In this document: positions 16,543 to 26,174 of the stretch, piece by piece
Position numbering within the stretch: position 1 is the first letter of the stretch
Layout of the letters: each line of letters starts with the position of its first letter
NCBI RefSeq assembly: GCF_024919275.1
Contig: NZ_JANWGH010000002.1
Location: forward strand, 682,001 to 746,000
Direction of reading: 5' to 3'
DNA from: Algoriphagus limi
GTDB lineage: Bacteria > Bacteroidota > Bacteroidia > Cytophagales > Cyclobacteriaceae
DNA: 64,000 nt
Made by a program: the position numbers and the translations under genes
Notes under the pieces: model-generated
Told to the model about the DNA's origin: nothing
Database searches by the model: none
Seen by the model: only the letters and a program-made list of their open reading frames with translations

Positions 16543-18075
16543 ATGAAAAAAATACCCAATCAGATGCTGATAATCTTCGGGGCATCCGGTGACCTGACAA
16601 CCCGTAAGCTCATTCCTGCTATTTTTGATCTTTACAAAGATGGACACCTTCCTGAATCATTTGCCGTGCTAGGGGTGAGCCGAAGTCATCTTTCCAATAA
16701 GGAGTTTCGGGATAAATCCATCTGGAAAAGTCCTTTTCTGCAAAAAGCCATTGCAAAGCAGGAAGATGATTTCATTAAAACCTTTGCTGAAAAGTTTCAC
16801 TACCATGATTTGGGAAGTGATTACGATAGAAGTTATGATGACTTAGCTCAAAAGATTGCCGAGCTGAATGAACAATACCAAACGCAGGGCAATTATATTT
16901 TTTACCTTTCCACTCCTCCCAGTTTGTATGGGACCATCGCCAAAAACCTCAATGAGGCAAACCTAAGCCAAGAAAATGGTGGCTTCAGGAGATTGATTGT
17001 GGAAAAGCCTTTTGGCTATGATCTGGAATCTGCCAAGAAACTGAACGAAACCCTGCATCATTATTTTGAAGAAAAGCAGGTCTATCGAATCGATCATTAT
17101 TTAGGAAAGGAGACGGTGCAGAATCTGCTCGTTACCCGTTTTTCAAATTCCATTTTTGAGCCGCTTTGGAATCGCCGCTACATTCACCATGTAGAAATCA
17201 CCAATGCCGAGACCGTTGGTGTGGAAAAGCGTGGAGGCTATTATGACAAGTCTGGGGCTCTACGGGATATGTTCCAAAGCCACTTGCTTCAGATTGTTTC
17301 CCTTATCGTGATGGAGCCGCCGATCAGTGCTGATGCGGAGGAAATCCGGGATGAAAAAGTGAAGGCTTTGAAATCTCTCCGAATCATGAAATCCGATGAA
17401 GAAATCATCAAGAATACTTTGCGAGGGCAATATGTGACTACTCAGATTGAGGGGAGAACACACAAAGGATATCGGGAAGAGGAAGGAGTCAATCCGGAAT
17501 CGACTACGGAAACCTTCGCTGCAATCAAGTTTTATGTGGATAACTGGCGCTGGAAGGGTGTTCCCTTCTATGTTCGTACTGGTAAGGCCATGCCAACTAA
17601 GGTGACGGAAGCGGTCATTCACTTCAAAACTCCTCCTCATGAGGTATTTATGAGTCAGGATGCTTTCCGCAAGGACAACAAGCTCATTATCCGTATTCAA
17701 CCAAATGAGGGAATTCTGATCAAATTTGGTGTGAAAGTTCCGGGTTTAGGCTTCCATGTGGATCAGGCAAATATGGAATTCTACTATTCAGATCTTGAGT
17801 CCGCTCAGGTCATGGATGCTTATGAGCGCCTGCTTTTGGATGCCATGCAGGGTGATACCACGCTTTATGCTCGGGCTGATGAAGTGGAGGCGGCCTGGCG
17901 ATTTGTGGATCCTATCTTGAAATGCTGGGAAAATAATCCTGCCGTCAATACCTATGGATATTCCGTGGGTACTTGGGGTCCGCGCAACTCCGATGAGATG
18001 ATTGAGGATAGTTTTGGTTGGAGAAATCCAGGAGACCATCTGACCGATGAGACCGGATTCTGTATTCTTTGTTAA
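16543..18075 (+). CDS. zwf: Glucose-6-phosphate 1-dehydrogenase
   Basis: First enzyme of the oxidative pentose phosphate pathway: glucose 6-phosphate to 6-phosphoglucono-lactone with NADP+ reduction. The 510-residue protein has the nucleotide-binding motif GASGDLT (13-19), EKPFG (154-158), and the active-site motif RIDHYLGKE (182-190) with the catalytic His-Asp region. The C-terminal beta+alpha domain includes FYVRTGKAMPTK and RIQPNEGI. It starts with ATG and is followed after 16 bases by pgl, so the two form an operon. A possible -7 box (TATTTTTG) lies 110 bp upstream in the divergent region. Confidence 0.98.
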   Translation: MKKIPNQMLIIFGASGDLTTRKLIPAIFDLYKDGHLPESFAVLGVSRSHLSNKEFRDKSIWKSPFLQKAIAKQEDDFIKTFAEKFHYHDLGSDYDRSYDDLAQKIAELNEQYQTQGNYIFYLSTPPSLYGTIAKNLNEANLSQENGGFRRLIVEKPFGYDLESAKKLNETLHHYFEEKQVYRIDHYLGKETVQNLLVTRFSNSIFEPLWNRRYIHHVEITNAETVGVEKRGGYYDKSGALRDMFQSHLLQIVSLIVMEPPISADAEEIRDEKVKALKSLRIMKSDEEIIKNTLRGQYVTTQIEGRTHKGYREEEGVNPESTTETFAAIKFYVDNWRWKGVPFYVRTGKAMPTKVTEAVIHFKTPPHEVFMSQDAFRKDNKLIIRIQPNEGILIKFGVKVPGLGFHVDQANMEFYYSDLESAQVMDAYERLLLDAMQGDTTLYARADEVEAAWRFVDPILKCWENNPAVNTYGYSVGTWGPRNSDEMIEDSFGWRNPGDHLTDETGFCILC

Positions 18076-18091
18076 TTGAAAATAGAATTTA

Positions 18092-18802
18092 ATGGAAACC
18101 CGAATTTTTGAATCCAAGGAATCAGTAGCCAAAGCTTTTTGCGAGTATTTGGTAGACTTGATCGCATCAAAGTCCAAGGCCCATATTGCCCTATCAGGAG
18201 GCAGCACGCCTAAAATCGTTTTTGACGAATTGGCCGCACATTATTCAGATCAGATTGAATGGAATAAGGTTTTCCTGTATTGGGGAGATGAGCGCTGTGT
18301 GGAGCCGACTGACTCCGAAAGCAATTACAAAATGACTAGGGACCATCTTTTGTCTAAGGTCCGAATTCCTGAGGTCAATATTTTTAGAATTCAGGGAGAA
18401 AGTAACCCCGAGTCTGAAGCGGTTCGCTATGGAAGAGTTTTGGATGAGCAATTGTCTATGGTAGGCGGTTTGCCTCAATTTGACTTGGTGATATTAGGAA
18501 TGGGTGACGATGGCCATACGGCGTCAATTTTTCCTGATTCCATTTCTAAATGGGATGAACCTACTAATTGTGTGGCGGTAGCTCATCCTGTTTCGGGACA
18601 GATTCGCGTTTCGCTGACTGGCCGAATTATCAACCATGCCAAAGAGGTGGCTTTCTTAGTGACAGGAAAAGGGAAAGCCGAAAAGGTACAGGAAATCCTT
18701 CAAAACCAGCCTTCGGCAAAAGCTTATCCTGCCAGTTTGGTACAACCAGAGAGCGGAAAATTGATTTGGTTTTTAGATCAAGAAGCAGCGAGTTTGCTTT
18801 AA
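18092..18802 (+). CDS. pgl: 6-phosphogluconolactonase
   Basis: Hydrolyses 6-phosphoglucono-lactone to 6-phosphogluconate, linking zwf to gnd. The 236-residue protein belongs to the DevB/NagB-like type: ALSGGSTP (33-40) for phosphate binding, [16 protein letters not shown] near 66-82, and [19 protein letters not shown] near 132-150. It is 16 bases behind zwf. Its last 4 bases overlap the convergent ruvB stop codon region, so neither gene has its own terminator there. Confidence 0.96.
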   Translation: METRIFESKESVAKAFCEYLVDLIASKSKAHIALSGGSTPKIVFDELAAHYSDQIEWNKVFLYWGDERCVEPTDSESNYKMTRDHLLSKVRIPEVNIFRIQGESNPESEAVRYGRVLDEQLSMVGGLPQFDLVILGMGDDGHTASIFPDSISKWDEPTNCVAVAHPVSGQIRVSLTGRIINHAKEVAFLVTGKGKAEKVQEILQNQPSAKAYPASLVQPESGKLIWFLDQEAASLL

Positions 18803-19830
18803 TCCCCAAACAAGGATCCCATTCCGGGATTAGGTTTGATTTTCAGGTGCTTATATGCCAATTCTGTGGCGACTCGACCCCGGGCCGTGCGCTTCATATA
18901 TCCTTCTTGAATTAAAAAGGGCTCATACACTTCTTCGATGGTCTCGGCTTCTTCCCCACAAGCCGTGGCGATGGTTCCCAATCCTACCGGTCCACCTTTG
19001 AACTTTTCAATGATGGTGAGCAAGATGCGGTTGTCCATTTCATCCAATCCATGCTCATCCACGTCGAGTGCATTGAGTGCTAGTTTGGCGATATCTAAAG
19101 TGATTTTTCCATTCCCTTTCACCTCTGCAAAATCTCGAGTCCTACGTAAAAGCATATTGGCAATACGTGGTGTGCCACGGCTTCTTCGGGCGATTTCGAA
19201 GGCGGCAACTTCCTCTATGGGAGTTTCCAAAATTCCAGCTGAGCGACTCACGATGTCTGTTAATAATTTGGCATCGTAGTATTCCAATCGGGAATTGATA
19301 CCAAAACGCGCACGAAGCGGTGAAGTAAGCAAACCGGAACGGGTGGTGGCCCCGATCAGGGTAAAAGGATTGAGGGAAATCTGAACGGAACGGGCATTCG
19401 GACCACTATCCAGCATAATATCGATTCGAAAATCCTCCATAGCAGAATACAGGTATTCTTCCACGATGGGATTGAGTCGGTGGATTTCATCGATAAAAAG
19501 TACATCCCCTTCTTCCAAATTAGTGAGGAGTCCAGCCAAGTCTGAAGGTTTGTCCAAAACAGGCCCCGAAGTGATTTTGATGCCAGCCTCCAATTCATTG
19601 GCGATTATATGGCTGAGAGTGGTTTTTCCCAATCCGGGAGGGCCATGAAGCAAGACATGATCGAGTGGTTCGCTTCGCTTTTTGGCAGCGAGAACAAAGA
19701 CTTTGAGGTTTTCCACGATTTTGGCTTGTCCTGTGAAATCATCAAAATTCAGCGGCCTCAGTGCCCGCTCAAATTCCCGGTCTTTTGGACTCAGGCTTTC
19801 TTCATCACCACTTAGATAGTCTTCTCTCAT
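18799..19830 (-). CDS. ruvB: Holliday junction branch migration ATPase RuvB
   Basis: This 343-residue AAA+ helicase drives branch migration with RuvA at recombination intermediates. Walker A GPPGLGKT is at 63-70, Walker B DEIH at 114-117, sensor 1 in IGATTRSG and the arginine finger region in SPLRARFG. The C-terminal winged helix has [15 protein letters not shown] and [16 protein letters not shown]. Length and all motifs are complete. It is transcribed toward pgl with a 4-base tail overlap and is divergent from apbE. Confidence 0.98.
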   Translation of the reverse strand: MREDYLSGDEESLSPKDREFERALRPLNFDDFTGQAKIVENLKVFVLAAKKRSEPLDHVLLHGPPGLGKTTLSHIIANELEAGIKITSGPVLDKPSDLAGLLTNLEEGDVLFIDEIHRLNPIVEEYLYSAMEDFRIDIMLDSGPNARSVQISLNPFTLIGATTRSGLLTSPLRARFGINSRLEYYDAKLLTDIVSRSAGILETPIEEVAAFEIARRSRGTPRIANMLLRRTRDFAEVKGNGKITLDIAKLALNALDVDEHGLDEMDNRILLTIIEKFKGGPVGLGTIATACGEEAETIEEVYEPFLIQEGYMKRTARGRVATELAYKHLKIKPNPGMGSLFGD

Positions 19831-19845
19831 GAGTTTGCTTTGTCA

Positions 19846-19853
19846 CAAATATA
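19846..19853 (-). promoter_or_regulatory. Bacteroidota-type -7 box for ruvB
   Basis: On the minus strand the sequence TATATTTG matches the Bacteroidota -7 consensus TAnnTTTG. It lies 15 bases upstream of the ruvB start codon. No -33 TTG was found at the usual 19-21-base spacing, so this rests on one box only. Confidence 0.45.
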
Positions 19854-19948
19854 GAAAATAACACATGCGAGCGATTAGATTTTCCAAGGCTTCAAGGAGA
19901 GGCAAGCTAAAAAATGCCCTAAATTTGAAGCAGATATTCCTACAAGCT

Positions 19949-21016
19949 ATGCGATCCAACCAACAAAAAAACATTATTTATTCGCTTGTCCTTTTGCTTA
20001 TGGTTTTGGCCGTGTACCTCTGGCGAAACCAAGGGCAAGAACCCAACGACTTCCAACAGCAGCAGGTAGCTTCTGAACAGAAGATTACCATCACCGGGCA
20101 AACGATGGGCACAACCTATCAAATTACCTATTTGGATTCGGAAGTAAGAAATTTGAAAAACTCGGTGGATTCCTTGCTGCAAATCTTTAATCAAAGTCTC
20201 TCTACCTACATTCCGGATTCGGAGATTAGCAGATTCAATCGAGAGGATAGTTTGGTATTTGAACTACCCTATTTTTCACAAGTCCTGAAAGCCTCCAAAG
20301 AAATTTATCAAAAAACTGGAGGGGCTTTTGACCCGACGGTAGGCCCTTTGGTGAATGTTTGGGGTTTTGGACCAGGTGGACCTGAATTGAAGGACTCGGT
20401 TGATATCCAGAATTTGTTGAGCAAGGTAGGTTTTGAAAAAGTGCAGTTTAATGATACGCTGGTTTATAAATTAGTAGAGGGGATCTATTTGGATTTTTCA
20501 GCTATCGCCAAAGGACAAGGGGTGGATGTGGTAGCCCAGTTTCTTGCTTCAAAAGGGCTGGAAAATTACTTGGTTGAGATTGGAGGAGAGTTGGTTGCGA
20601 GAGGAATGAATGACAAAGGTGAAATTTGGAAAGTGGGAGTCAACCGCCCAGATGAAAATTCATCTTCGTCGGATCTTTATTCCATCATTGCCCTTGATAA
20701 CAAAGCGATGGCGACCTCAGGGAATTACCGCAATTTTTATGTGCGGGATTCGGTAAAGATTTCTCATACCATTAATCCCAAAACAGGCTTTCCTGTTCGA
20801 CATAATTTGCTTTCTGCTACGGTGCTCGGGCCGGATTGTATGACTGCGGATGCTTTTGCCACCGCCATGATGGTAATGGGGCTTGAAAAAGCTATTGCCT
20901 TGGATGAGGAATTGGATGAGATTGAGATCTTTTTGATCTATAGCGATGAGGCAGGCAATTATCAGAGCTATGTGAGTGAAAGCTTGAAGCCTTATCTCTC
21001 CTTTATGACGGATTAA
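19949..21016 (+). CDS. apbE: FAD:protein FMN transferase (ApbE family)
   Basis: ApbE attaches FMN covalently to a threonine of target proteins such as Nqr or Rnf subunits, using FAD. The motifs are complete: SRFNRED, the long GGAFDPTVGPLVNVWGFG stretch, LDFSAIAKGQGVD, the binding strand YLVEIGGELVARG, ATSGNYRNFY, HTINPKTGFP and TADAFATAMMVMG. I start at the ATG at 19949 (355 residues) because it leads directly into a hydrophobic anchor (YSLVLLLMVLAVYLW). An ATG 28 codons upstream (19865) is also open but lies only 34 bp from the divergent ruvB start. The protein would be anchored in the membrane facing the periplasm. Its flavinylation target is not in this window. Confidence 0.93.
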   Translation: MRSNQQKNIIYSLVLLLMVLAVYLWRNQGQEPNDFQQQQVASEQKITITGQTMGTTYQITYLDSEVRNLKNSVDSLLQIFNQSLSTYIPDSEISRFNREDSLVFELPYFSQVLKASKEIYQKTGGAFDPTVGPLVNVWGFGPGGPELKDSVDIQNLLSKVGFEKVQFNDTLVYKLVEGIYLDFSAIAKGQGVDVVAQFLASKGLENYLVEIGGELVARGMNDKGEIWKVGVNRPDENSSSSDLYSIIALDNKAMATSGNYRNFYVRDSVKISHTINPKTGFPVRHNLLSATVLGPDCMTADAFATAMMVMGLEKAIALDEELDEIEIFLIYSDEAGNYQSYVSESLKPYLSFMTD

Positions 21017-21056
21017 AGGAAGGGGGTTAAATAAATGCAACATTATTGAATTTTCT

Positions 21057-21064
21057 TACCTTTG
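21057..21064 (+). promoter_or_regulatory. Bacteroidota-type -7 box for the ZIP transporter gene
   Basis: TACCTTTG matches the TAnnTTTG consensus and lies 46 bases before the ATG at 21111. A -33 TTG at the right distance is not evident. Confidence 0.5.
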
Positions 21065-21110
21065 CGGTGGTTTACAAGCAAGGCCGAAATCATAGCGGTC
21101 CTGTCAAAGC

Positions 21111-21854
21111 ATGGTAATTAATTTCATTCTTCTCTTTTTCACAGTACTTCTGGCCGGTTCCTTGGTGTTTTTTGCGCCGGCATTTAAGGAAAGATATTTC
21201 AAGCTTTTTCTGGTTTTTGCGGGATCATACCTTTTCTCTATTACCATTTTGCATATTATTCCGGAGCTTTTTGACAATGCCTTCGATAGTGGCAAAATGG
21301 GGTTGTACATCTTGATTGGTTTCTTGCTCCAACAGCTTCTCGAATACCTATCAAGTGGGATTGAGCATGGACATATTCACTTGCCACATGGTCCCAAATC
21401 CAAGGGGGTTTTGACGGTGATGTTGGGTTTGTTTATTCATGCTTTTTTGGAGGGAACCTTGCTTTCTCATAGCTCTCTGATGGGGGAAACAGGTGGGCAT
21501 GTACACAATGAAAACACCCTGCTTTTAGGAATTATATTGCACAAAGGTCCAGCTGCATTTGCCTTGGCGGCAGTTCTTTCTCAGGTACTTTCCAAGCGTT
21601 GGACTTTCATTCTTTTGGTGGTTTTTGCCCTAGCTTCTCCTTTGGGGATGATTTTGAGTACTTATATCTTCCAAAGTGGATTGTTGGAAACCAAATGGAT
21701 TGGAGTGCTCTTTGGCTTAGTTTCCGGTGGCTTTTTACATATTTCCACCACCATCTTTTTTGAAAGTAGTCCCCACCATAAACTTCAGTTGAACAAGCTT
21801 TTGGTGAGTTTCTTAGCTGCTGGATTGGCTATACTTTCTGAGTTTTTACTTTAA
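21111..21854 (+). CDS. ZIP family metal transporter
   Basis: This 247-residue protein has about eight membrane segments. ZIP motifs are visible: HIIPELFDN after the second segment, a histidine-rich variable loop (GIEHGHIHLPHGPK, about 83-96), the helix IV metal site FIHAFLEGT and helix V ILHKGPAAFALAAV. These residues bind zinc or other divalent metals during import; the precise metal cannot be told. It begins 94 bases after apbE with its own -7 box, so it is probably transcribed separately. Confidence 0.92.
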   Translation: MVINFILLFFTVLLAGSLVFFAPAFKERYFKLFLVFAGSYLFSITILHIIPELFDNAFDSGKMGLYILIGFLLQQLLEYLSSGIEHGHIHLPHGPKSKGVLTVMLGLFIHAFLEGTLLSHSSLMGETGGHVHNENTLLLGIILHKGPAAFALAAVLSQVLSKRWTFILLVVFALASPLGMILSTYIFQSGLLETKWIGVLFGLVSGGFLHISTTIFFESSPHHKLQLNKLLVSFLAAGLAILSEFLL

Positions 21855-21977
21855 GGAGTAGGATGAAATTTTTTTAAAAGTCCTCCTAAAATTTCAAATT
21901 TTTATATAAAAGCGGTTGGAAATCCCTAGAAGTACCTGCTACTTTATAGGATAAATGATGTTCTGACCAAATAAGCT

Positions 21978-22244
21978 ATGCCCATCGATCCCAAACAGAA
22001 AACAAAAGTTTACTGGAAGAAGAATTTACAAACCTTGGTAGTCCTGCTATTGATCTGGTTTTTAGTCTCTTTTGGCTGTGGAATTTTGTGGGTAGAAGAG
22101 CTCAATTCCATTCAACTCGGAGGGTTTAAATTGGGCTTTTGGTTTGCTCAGCAAGGGTCAATTTATGTCTTTGTTCTGCTGATTTTTGCCTATGTGTATT
22201 GGATGAATCGGCTCGATCGGAAGTTTGATGTGGATGAAGAATAA
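21978..22244 (+). CDS. DUF4212 protein, small subunit of a sodium/substrate symporter
   Basis: This 88-residue protein has two membrane segments (about 20-40 and 55-78), an N-terminal KVYWKKN motif and the C-terminal YWMNRLDRKFDVDE, which are typical for DUF4212. Members are nearly always encoded directly before a large SSS-family symporter and are considered its small subunit. Here the large subunit starts 11 bases downstream. The role is probably assembly or activity of that symporter in the inner membrane. Confidence 0.93.
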   Translation: MPIDPKQKTKVYWKKNLQTLVVLLLIWFLVSFGCGILWVEELNSIQLGGFKLGFWFAQQGSIYVFVLLIFAYVYWMNRLDRKFDVDEE

Positions 22245-22255
22245 AGCTGATTGAA

Positions 22256-23941
22256 ATGGAAATTCTAACCTGGACATACATACTGGTAGGCCTGACATTC
22301 GCCCTTTACATTGGAATTGCGATTTGGTCTCGTGCCGGCTCAACGAAGGAATTTTACGTAGCGGGTGGAGGCGTTTCTCCCCTCGCCAATGGAATGGCAA
22401 CTGCGGCAGACTGGATGTCGGCAGCTTCTTTCATTTCTATGGCGGGTTTAATCGCTTTTGCAGGATATGATGGTTCTGTCTATTTGATGGGTTGGACCGG
22501 AGGCTATGTGCTTCTAGCTCTTTTATTGGCTCCTTACCTTAGGAAATTCGGAAAATTCACCGTCCCTGACTTTGTGGGAGATCGCTACTATTCCAACACT
22601 GCACGGGTGGTAGCGGTGATTTGTGCCTTATTTATCTCCTTTGTCTATGTCGCTGGTCAAATGCGCGGAGTGGGAATTGTCTTCTCCCGTTATTTGGAAG
22701 TCCCTATCGAGTGGGGCGTGGTGATTGGGATGATCATCGTGTTTTTCTATGCGGTTTTGGGTGGAATGAAAGGAATTACTTATACCCAAGTTGCCCAATA
22801 TTGTGTACTCATTTTCGCTTACATGGTTCCTGCCATTTTCATTTCCATGCAATTAACCGGGAATCCTATTCCACAATTGGGCTTTGGGGGCGAAGTGGAG
22901 GCAGGAGTATCCTTGCTGGACAAATTAGATGGAGTGCTGGATGATTCGGGATTTGCTGCCTACACAGATGGACGAAAAAGCATGACCGATATGTTCATGA
23001 TCACCTTGGCATTGATGGTAGGGACTGCTGGTCTTCCTCATGTGATTGTTAGATTTTTTACTGTTCCACGGGTGAAAGATGCTCGGCTTTCTGCGGGATA
23101 TGCCTTGGTATTCATTGCTATTTTGTACACAACTGCCCCGGCGGTCGCGGCTTTTGGAATCTACAATGCAATCAATAGTACCTCTGAAAAGCCTGTTTCA
23201 GAATTACCTACTTGGGTTCAAACCTGGCAGAAAACCAACCTGATCCAAGTGGATGATAAAAATGGAGATGGAATCGTTCAATACCTTCCTGACCCTAGTC
23301 AAAATGAGTTGCAGATTGACAAGGATATTATGGTTTTGGCTAGTCCTGAAATCGCCGAGCTTCCAAATTGGGTGGTCGGTCTTGTGGCTGCAGGTGCAAT
23401 GGCAGCGGCCTTATCCACAGCGGCAGGATTGCTTTTGGTAATTTCGACCTCTGTCTCCCGGGATTTATTTAAGACTTTCCGGCCGGAAATCACCGAGAAG
23501 AAAGAGTTGATGATTGCACGAATAGCCGCGGCCGGTGCGGTGATTTTGGCGGGCTATTTCGGGGTTAACCCACCTGGATTTGTGGCTCAAGTCGTGGCAT
23601 TTGCTTTTGGATTGGCGGCAGCATCCTTTTTTCCTGTTATCCTATTGGGTATCTTTTCTTCTCGAATAAATAAGGAAGGCGCAATTTCCGGCATGTTGGT
23701 CGGATTGGTCTTTACCTTAGGCTATATTACCTATTTCAAATTCATCAGCCCCGAGCTGAATACCGCCGAATATTGGTGGTTTGGTGTATCACCAGAAGGA
23801 ATTGGCTCGATTGGGATGATTTTGAATTTTATCGTTTGTGTGGTGGTGTCCCGGTTTACGCCTGCACCGCCGGCTTCCATTCAGGAAATGATCGAAGAAA
23901 TTCGAATTCCTCGGGGAGCAGGCAAAGCGATTGACCATTGA
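22256..23941 (+). CDS. Sodium:solute symporter family protein (acetate/monocarboxylate type), large subunit
   Basis: This 561-residue protein has about 13 membrane segments and SSS-family landmarks: FYVAGGGVSPLANGMATAAD near 33-52, ADWMSAASFISMAG, GQMRGVGIVFSRYLEVP and GAMAAALSTAAGLLLVISTS near 379-398. A hydrophilic insert around 320-365 (including DKNGDGIVQYLPDP) is typical of the VC_2705-like branch that pairs with DUF4212. Homologues such as ActP carry acetate; the acs gene 37 bases downstream supports acetate or another short carboxylate as substrate. The DNGDG-like segment resembles a calcium-binding loop, but this is only suggestive. Confidence 0.94.
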   Translation: MEILTWTYILVGLTFALYIGIAIWSRAGSTKEFYVAGGGVSPLANGMATAADWMSAASFISMAGLIAFAGYDGSVYLMGWTGGYVLLALLLAPYLRKFGKFTVPDFVGDRYYSNTARVVAVICALFISFVYVAGQMRGVGIVFSRYLEVPIEWGVVIGMIIVFFYAVLGGMKGITYTQVAQYCVLIFAYMVPAIFISMQLTGNPIPQLGFGGEVEAGVSLLDKLDGVLDDSGFAAYTDGRKSMTDMFMITLALMVGTAGLPHVIVRFFTVPRVKDARLSAGYALVFIAILYTTAPAVAAFGIYNAINSTSEKPVSELPTWVQTWQKTNLIQVDDKNGDGIVQYLPDPSQNELQIDKDIMVLASPEIAELPNWVVGLVAAGAMAAALSTAAGLLLVISTSVSRDLFKTFRPEITEKKELMIARIAAAGAVILAGYFGVNPPGFVAQVVAFAFGLAAASFFPVILLGIFSSRINKEGAISGMLVGLVFTLGYITYFKFISPELNTAEYWWFGVSPEGIGSIGMILNFIVCVVVSRFTPAPPASIQEMIEEIRIPRGAGKAIDH

Positions 23942-23978
23942 TTGATTTCTATTTTAATAATAATAAACCATTTGAACC

Positions 23979-25871
23979 ATGAGTGACCGATTACATACCC
24001 TAAGCGGCTATTTATACGAGTACCAAAAAAGCGTGAGCCAGCCAGAGGAATTTTGGGCACGAATTGCTGATTCCTTCTTTTGGAGAAAACGCTGGAATAA
24101 AACCCTGGATTGGAACTTCGAAAAACCAGATGTCAAGTGGTTTGTAAACGGTAAGCTGAACATCACCGAGAATATCTTCGAACGGCAGCTTTTTACCCAT
24201 GCGAATCAGGCAGCTATCATCTGGGAGCCCAATGATCCAGAAGAAGCTACTCGTACACTGACTTATCGGGAATTGTATAAAGAAGTGAATCGATTTGCCA
24301 ATGCTCTCAAATCCAAGGGTATCCAAAAAGGTGACCGGGTGATTATCTACATGCCGATGGTACCCGAAGCAGCTGTGGCTATGCTGGCCTGCGCTCGAAT
24401 CGGAGCTATACATTCTGTCGTTTTTGCCGGCTTCAGCGCATCCGCCTTGGCAGATCGAATTCAAGATTGTAAAGCAAAAGCTGTTTTGACTTCAGATGGA
24501 AATTTCAGGGGAAATAAGAAAATTCCTGTAAAAGCCGTTGTGGATGAAGCCCTAGAAAAAGTAAGTGTCGAGACGGTAATCGTCTACCAAAGAACCCAAC
24601 AGGAAGTGACCATGAAAGCAGGTCGAGACTTCTGGTGGCACGATGTGGTTGCCAACGAATCTACCGAAAACAAAGCCGAGGAGATGGATTCTGAGGATAT
24701 GCTCTTTATTCTTTACACATCCGGATCTACAGGCAAGCCAAAAGGAGTGGTTCATACAACTGGAGGTTATATGGTTTACACCAAGTATTCCTTCGAAAAT
24801 GTCTTCCAATATTCTCCAGGTGATATTTATTGGTGTACTGCTGATATTGGCTGGATTACCGGTCATTCCTACATTGTTTATGGGCCCTTATTAGCTGGCG
24901 CTACCACCCTCATGTTTGAGGGCGTGCCTACCTATCCTAATCCGGGAAGATTCTGGCAGATTGTGGAAAAGCATAAAGTCAATCAGTTTTATACTGCCCC
25001 AACAGCAATTCGAGCACTTCAGGCCTTTGGAACTGAGCCGGTAGAAGGTTATGATTTGAGTTCCTTGAAAGTCTTGGGTTCTGTAGGAGAACCGATTAAT
25101 GAGGAAGCTTGGCATTGGTATCATACCCATATCGGGAAAGGACATTGTCCAATTGTAGATACTTGGTGGCAGACTGAAACAGGTGGAATTATGGTTTCCC
25201 CTTTAGCGGGAATTACACCCACCAAACCTGCCTATGCTACACTACCGCTTCCTGGTATTCAGCTTTGCATCGTGGATGCTGATGGAAAGGAGTTAACCGG
25301 AAATGGTGTGGAGGGAAATCTTTGCATCAAATTCCCTTGGCCATCCATGATTCGTACAACCTATGGAGATCATGAGCGATGCAGGAATACCTATTTCTCT
25401 ACCTATAAGGGCATGTATTTTACAGGAGATGGTGTGAAGCGGGATCATGATGGCTATTACCGTATCCTCGGACGTGTAGATGATGTGATTAATGTTTCTG
25501 GTCATAGAATGGGAACTGCTGAGGTTGAAAATGCCATCAACGAGCATCCATTGGTGATTGAATCTGCAGTGGTGGGCTATCCCCACGAAGTCAAAGGTCA
25601 AGGAATCTATGCCTATGTGATCTGCGATATGAAAAATCGAACGGAGGAAAATCTGGTCAATGAGATTAAGGATACGGTTTCTAAGATTATTGGTCCAATC
25701 GCCAAACCGGATAAGATTCAGATTGTACCGGGATTGCCAAAAACCCGTTCAGGAAAAATCATGCGTAGAATTCTTCGCAAAGTTGCAGAAGGAATCACCG
25801 AAAATATGGGTGATACCAGTACGTTGCTTGATCCGGAAGTAGTCAATCAGATTATTCAGGGAAGGAAATAA
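23979..25871 (+). CDS. acs: Acetyl-CoA synthetase (AMP-forming)
   Basis: Activates acetate with ATP and CoA to acetyl-CoA, AMP and PPi. The 630-residue protein is of the expected length, with the Acs N-terminal domain (FWARIADSFFWRKRWNKTLDW, about 25-45), the adenylate-forming motif YTSGSTGKPKG (246-256), DTWWQTETGG and the C-terminal hinge region YRILGRVDDVINVSGHRMG. The conserved lysine that is reversibly acetylated in Acs enzymes is present at about 593 in RSGKIMRR. It follows the symporter by 37 bases and ends in a terminator-like hairpin. Together the three genes import and activate acetate. Confidence 0.97.
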   Translation: MSDRLHTLSGYLYEYQKSVSQPEEFWARIADSFFWRKRWNKTLDWNFEKPDVKWFVNGKLNITENIFERQLFTHANQAAIIWEPNDPEEATRTLTYRELYKEVNRFANALKSKGIQKGDRVIIYMPMVPEAAVAMLACARIGAIHSVVFAGFSASALADRIQDCKAKAVLTSDGNFRGNKKIPVKAVVDEALEKVSVETVIVYQRTQQEVTMKAGRDFWWHDVVANESTENKAEEMDSEDMLFILYTSGSTGKPKGVVHTTGGYMVYTKYSFENVFQYSPGDIYWCTADIGWITGHSYIVYGPLLAGATTLMFEGVPTYPNPGRFWQIVEKHKVNQFYTAPTAIRALQAFGTEPVEGYDLSSLKVLGSVGEPINEEAWHWYHTHIGKGHCPIVDTWWQTETGGIMVSPLAGITPTKPAYATLPLPGIQLCIVDADGKELTGNGVEGNLCIKFPWPSMIRTTYGDHERCRNTYFSTYKGMYFTGDGVKRDHDGYYRILGRVDDVINVSGHRMGTAEVENAINEHPLVIESAVVGYPHEVKGQGIYAYVICDMKNRTEENLVNEIKDTVSKIIGPIAKPDKIQIVPGLPKTRSGKIMRRILRKVAEGITENMGDTSTLLDPEVVNQIIQGRK

Positions 25872-25876
25872 AATAT

Positions 25877-25905
25877 AAAGGGGCTGGATTTCTAGCTCCT
25901 TTTCT
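25877..25905 (+). terminator. Terminator hairpin after acs, possibly bidirectional
   Basis: Arms 25878-25885 and 25894-25901 form an 8-bp stem with one G-T pair and an 8-base loop, followed by TTTTCT. The hairpin also covers the end of the convergent 57-residue gene, so it may serve both strands. Confidence 0.65.
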
Positions 25906-26077
25906 AGTCTTTGGGAGAGGAGTCCTCTTCCTCTGCATCAAGTTCAATGGAAGAAACAATTGAAACCGGAGAATCCATTTCCTGCTTGTAGAAATTATGA
26001 ACACCAACCATAAAAGCGACAATCAAGGCCCATAGGAGCCTTCTAATTGGTCGGATGAATTGGGAAAATGATTTCAT
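25904..26077 (-). CDS. Small single-pass membrane protein, hypothetical
   Basis: A 57-codon reading frame runs on the minus strand from ATG at 26077 to TAG at 25904. It encodes a basic N-terminus (FSQFIRPIRR), one hydrophobic segment (about residues 14-28) and an acidic C-terminal tail rich in D, E and S. That order of charge, membrane helix and acidic tail looks like a real bitopic protein rather than noise. It sits between acs and the DUF294 gene and converges on acs. I do not recognise it. Start spacing of 97 bp to the divergent DUF294 start leaves room for promoters. Confidence 0.55.
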   Translation of the reverse strand: MKSFSQFIRPIRRLLWALIVAFMVGVHNFYKQEMDSPVSIVSSIELDAEEEDSSPKD

Positions 26078-26174
26078 TTAAATAATTTGAAGCAAGTCAA
26101 GTACAAAAAGTTAACCAAATAAATTTTTGCCAGTTTGGCAGAAAAAATTCCAAAATACCCTCTTTCCTTTTCCA

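Noticed and set aside
17260..17700. 146-codon open frame antisense to zwf
   Set aside because: Shadow of zwf; no independent evidence.
21065..21110. Stretch before the ZIP gene examined as a possible tRNA or riboswitch
   Set aside because: No cloverleaf or conserved riboswitch core could be drawn; a 5' leader behind a -7 box explains it.
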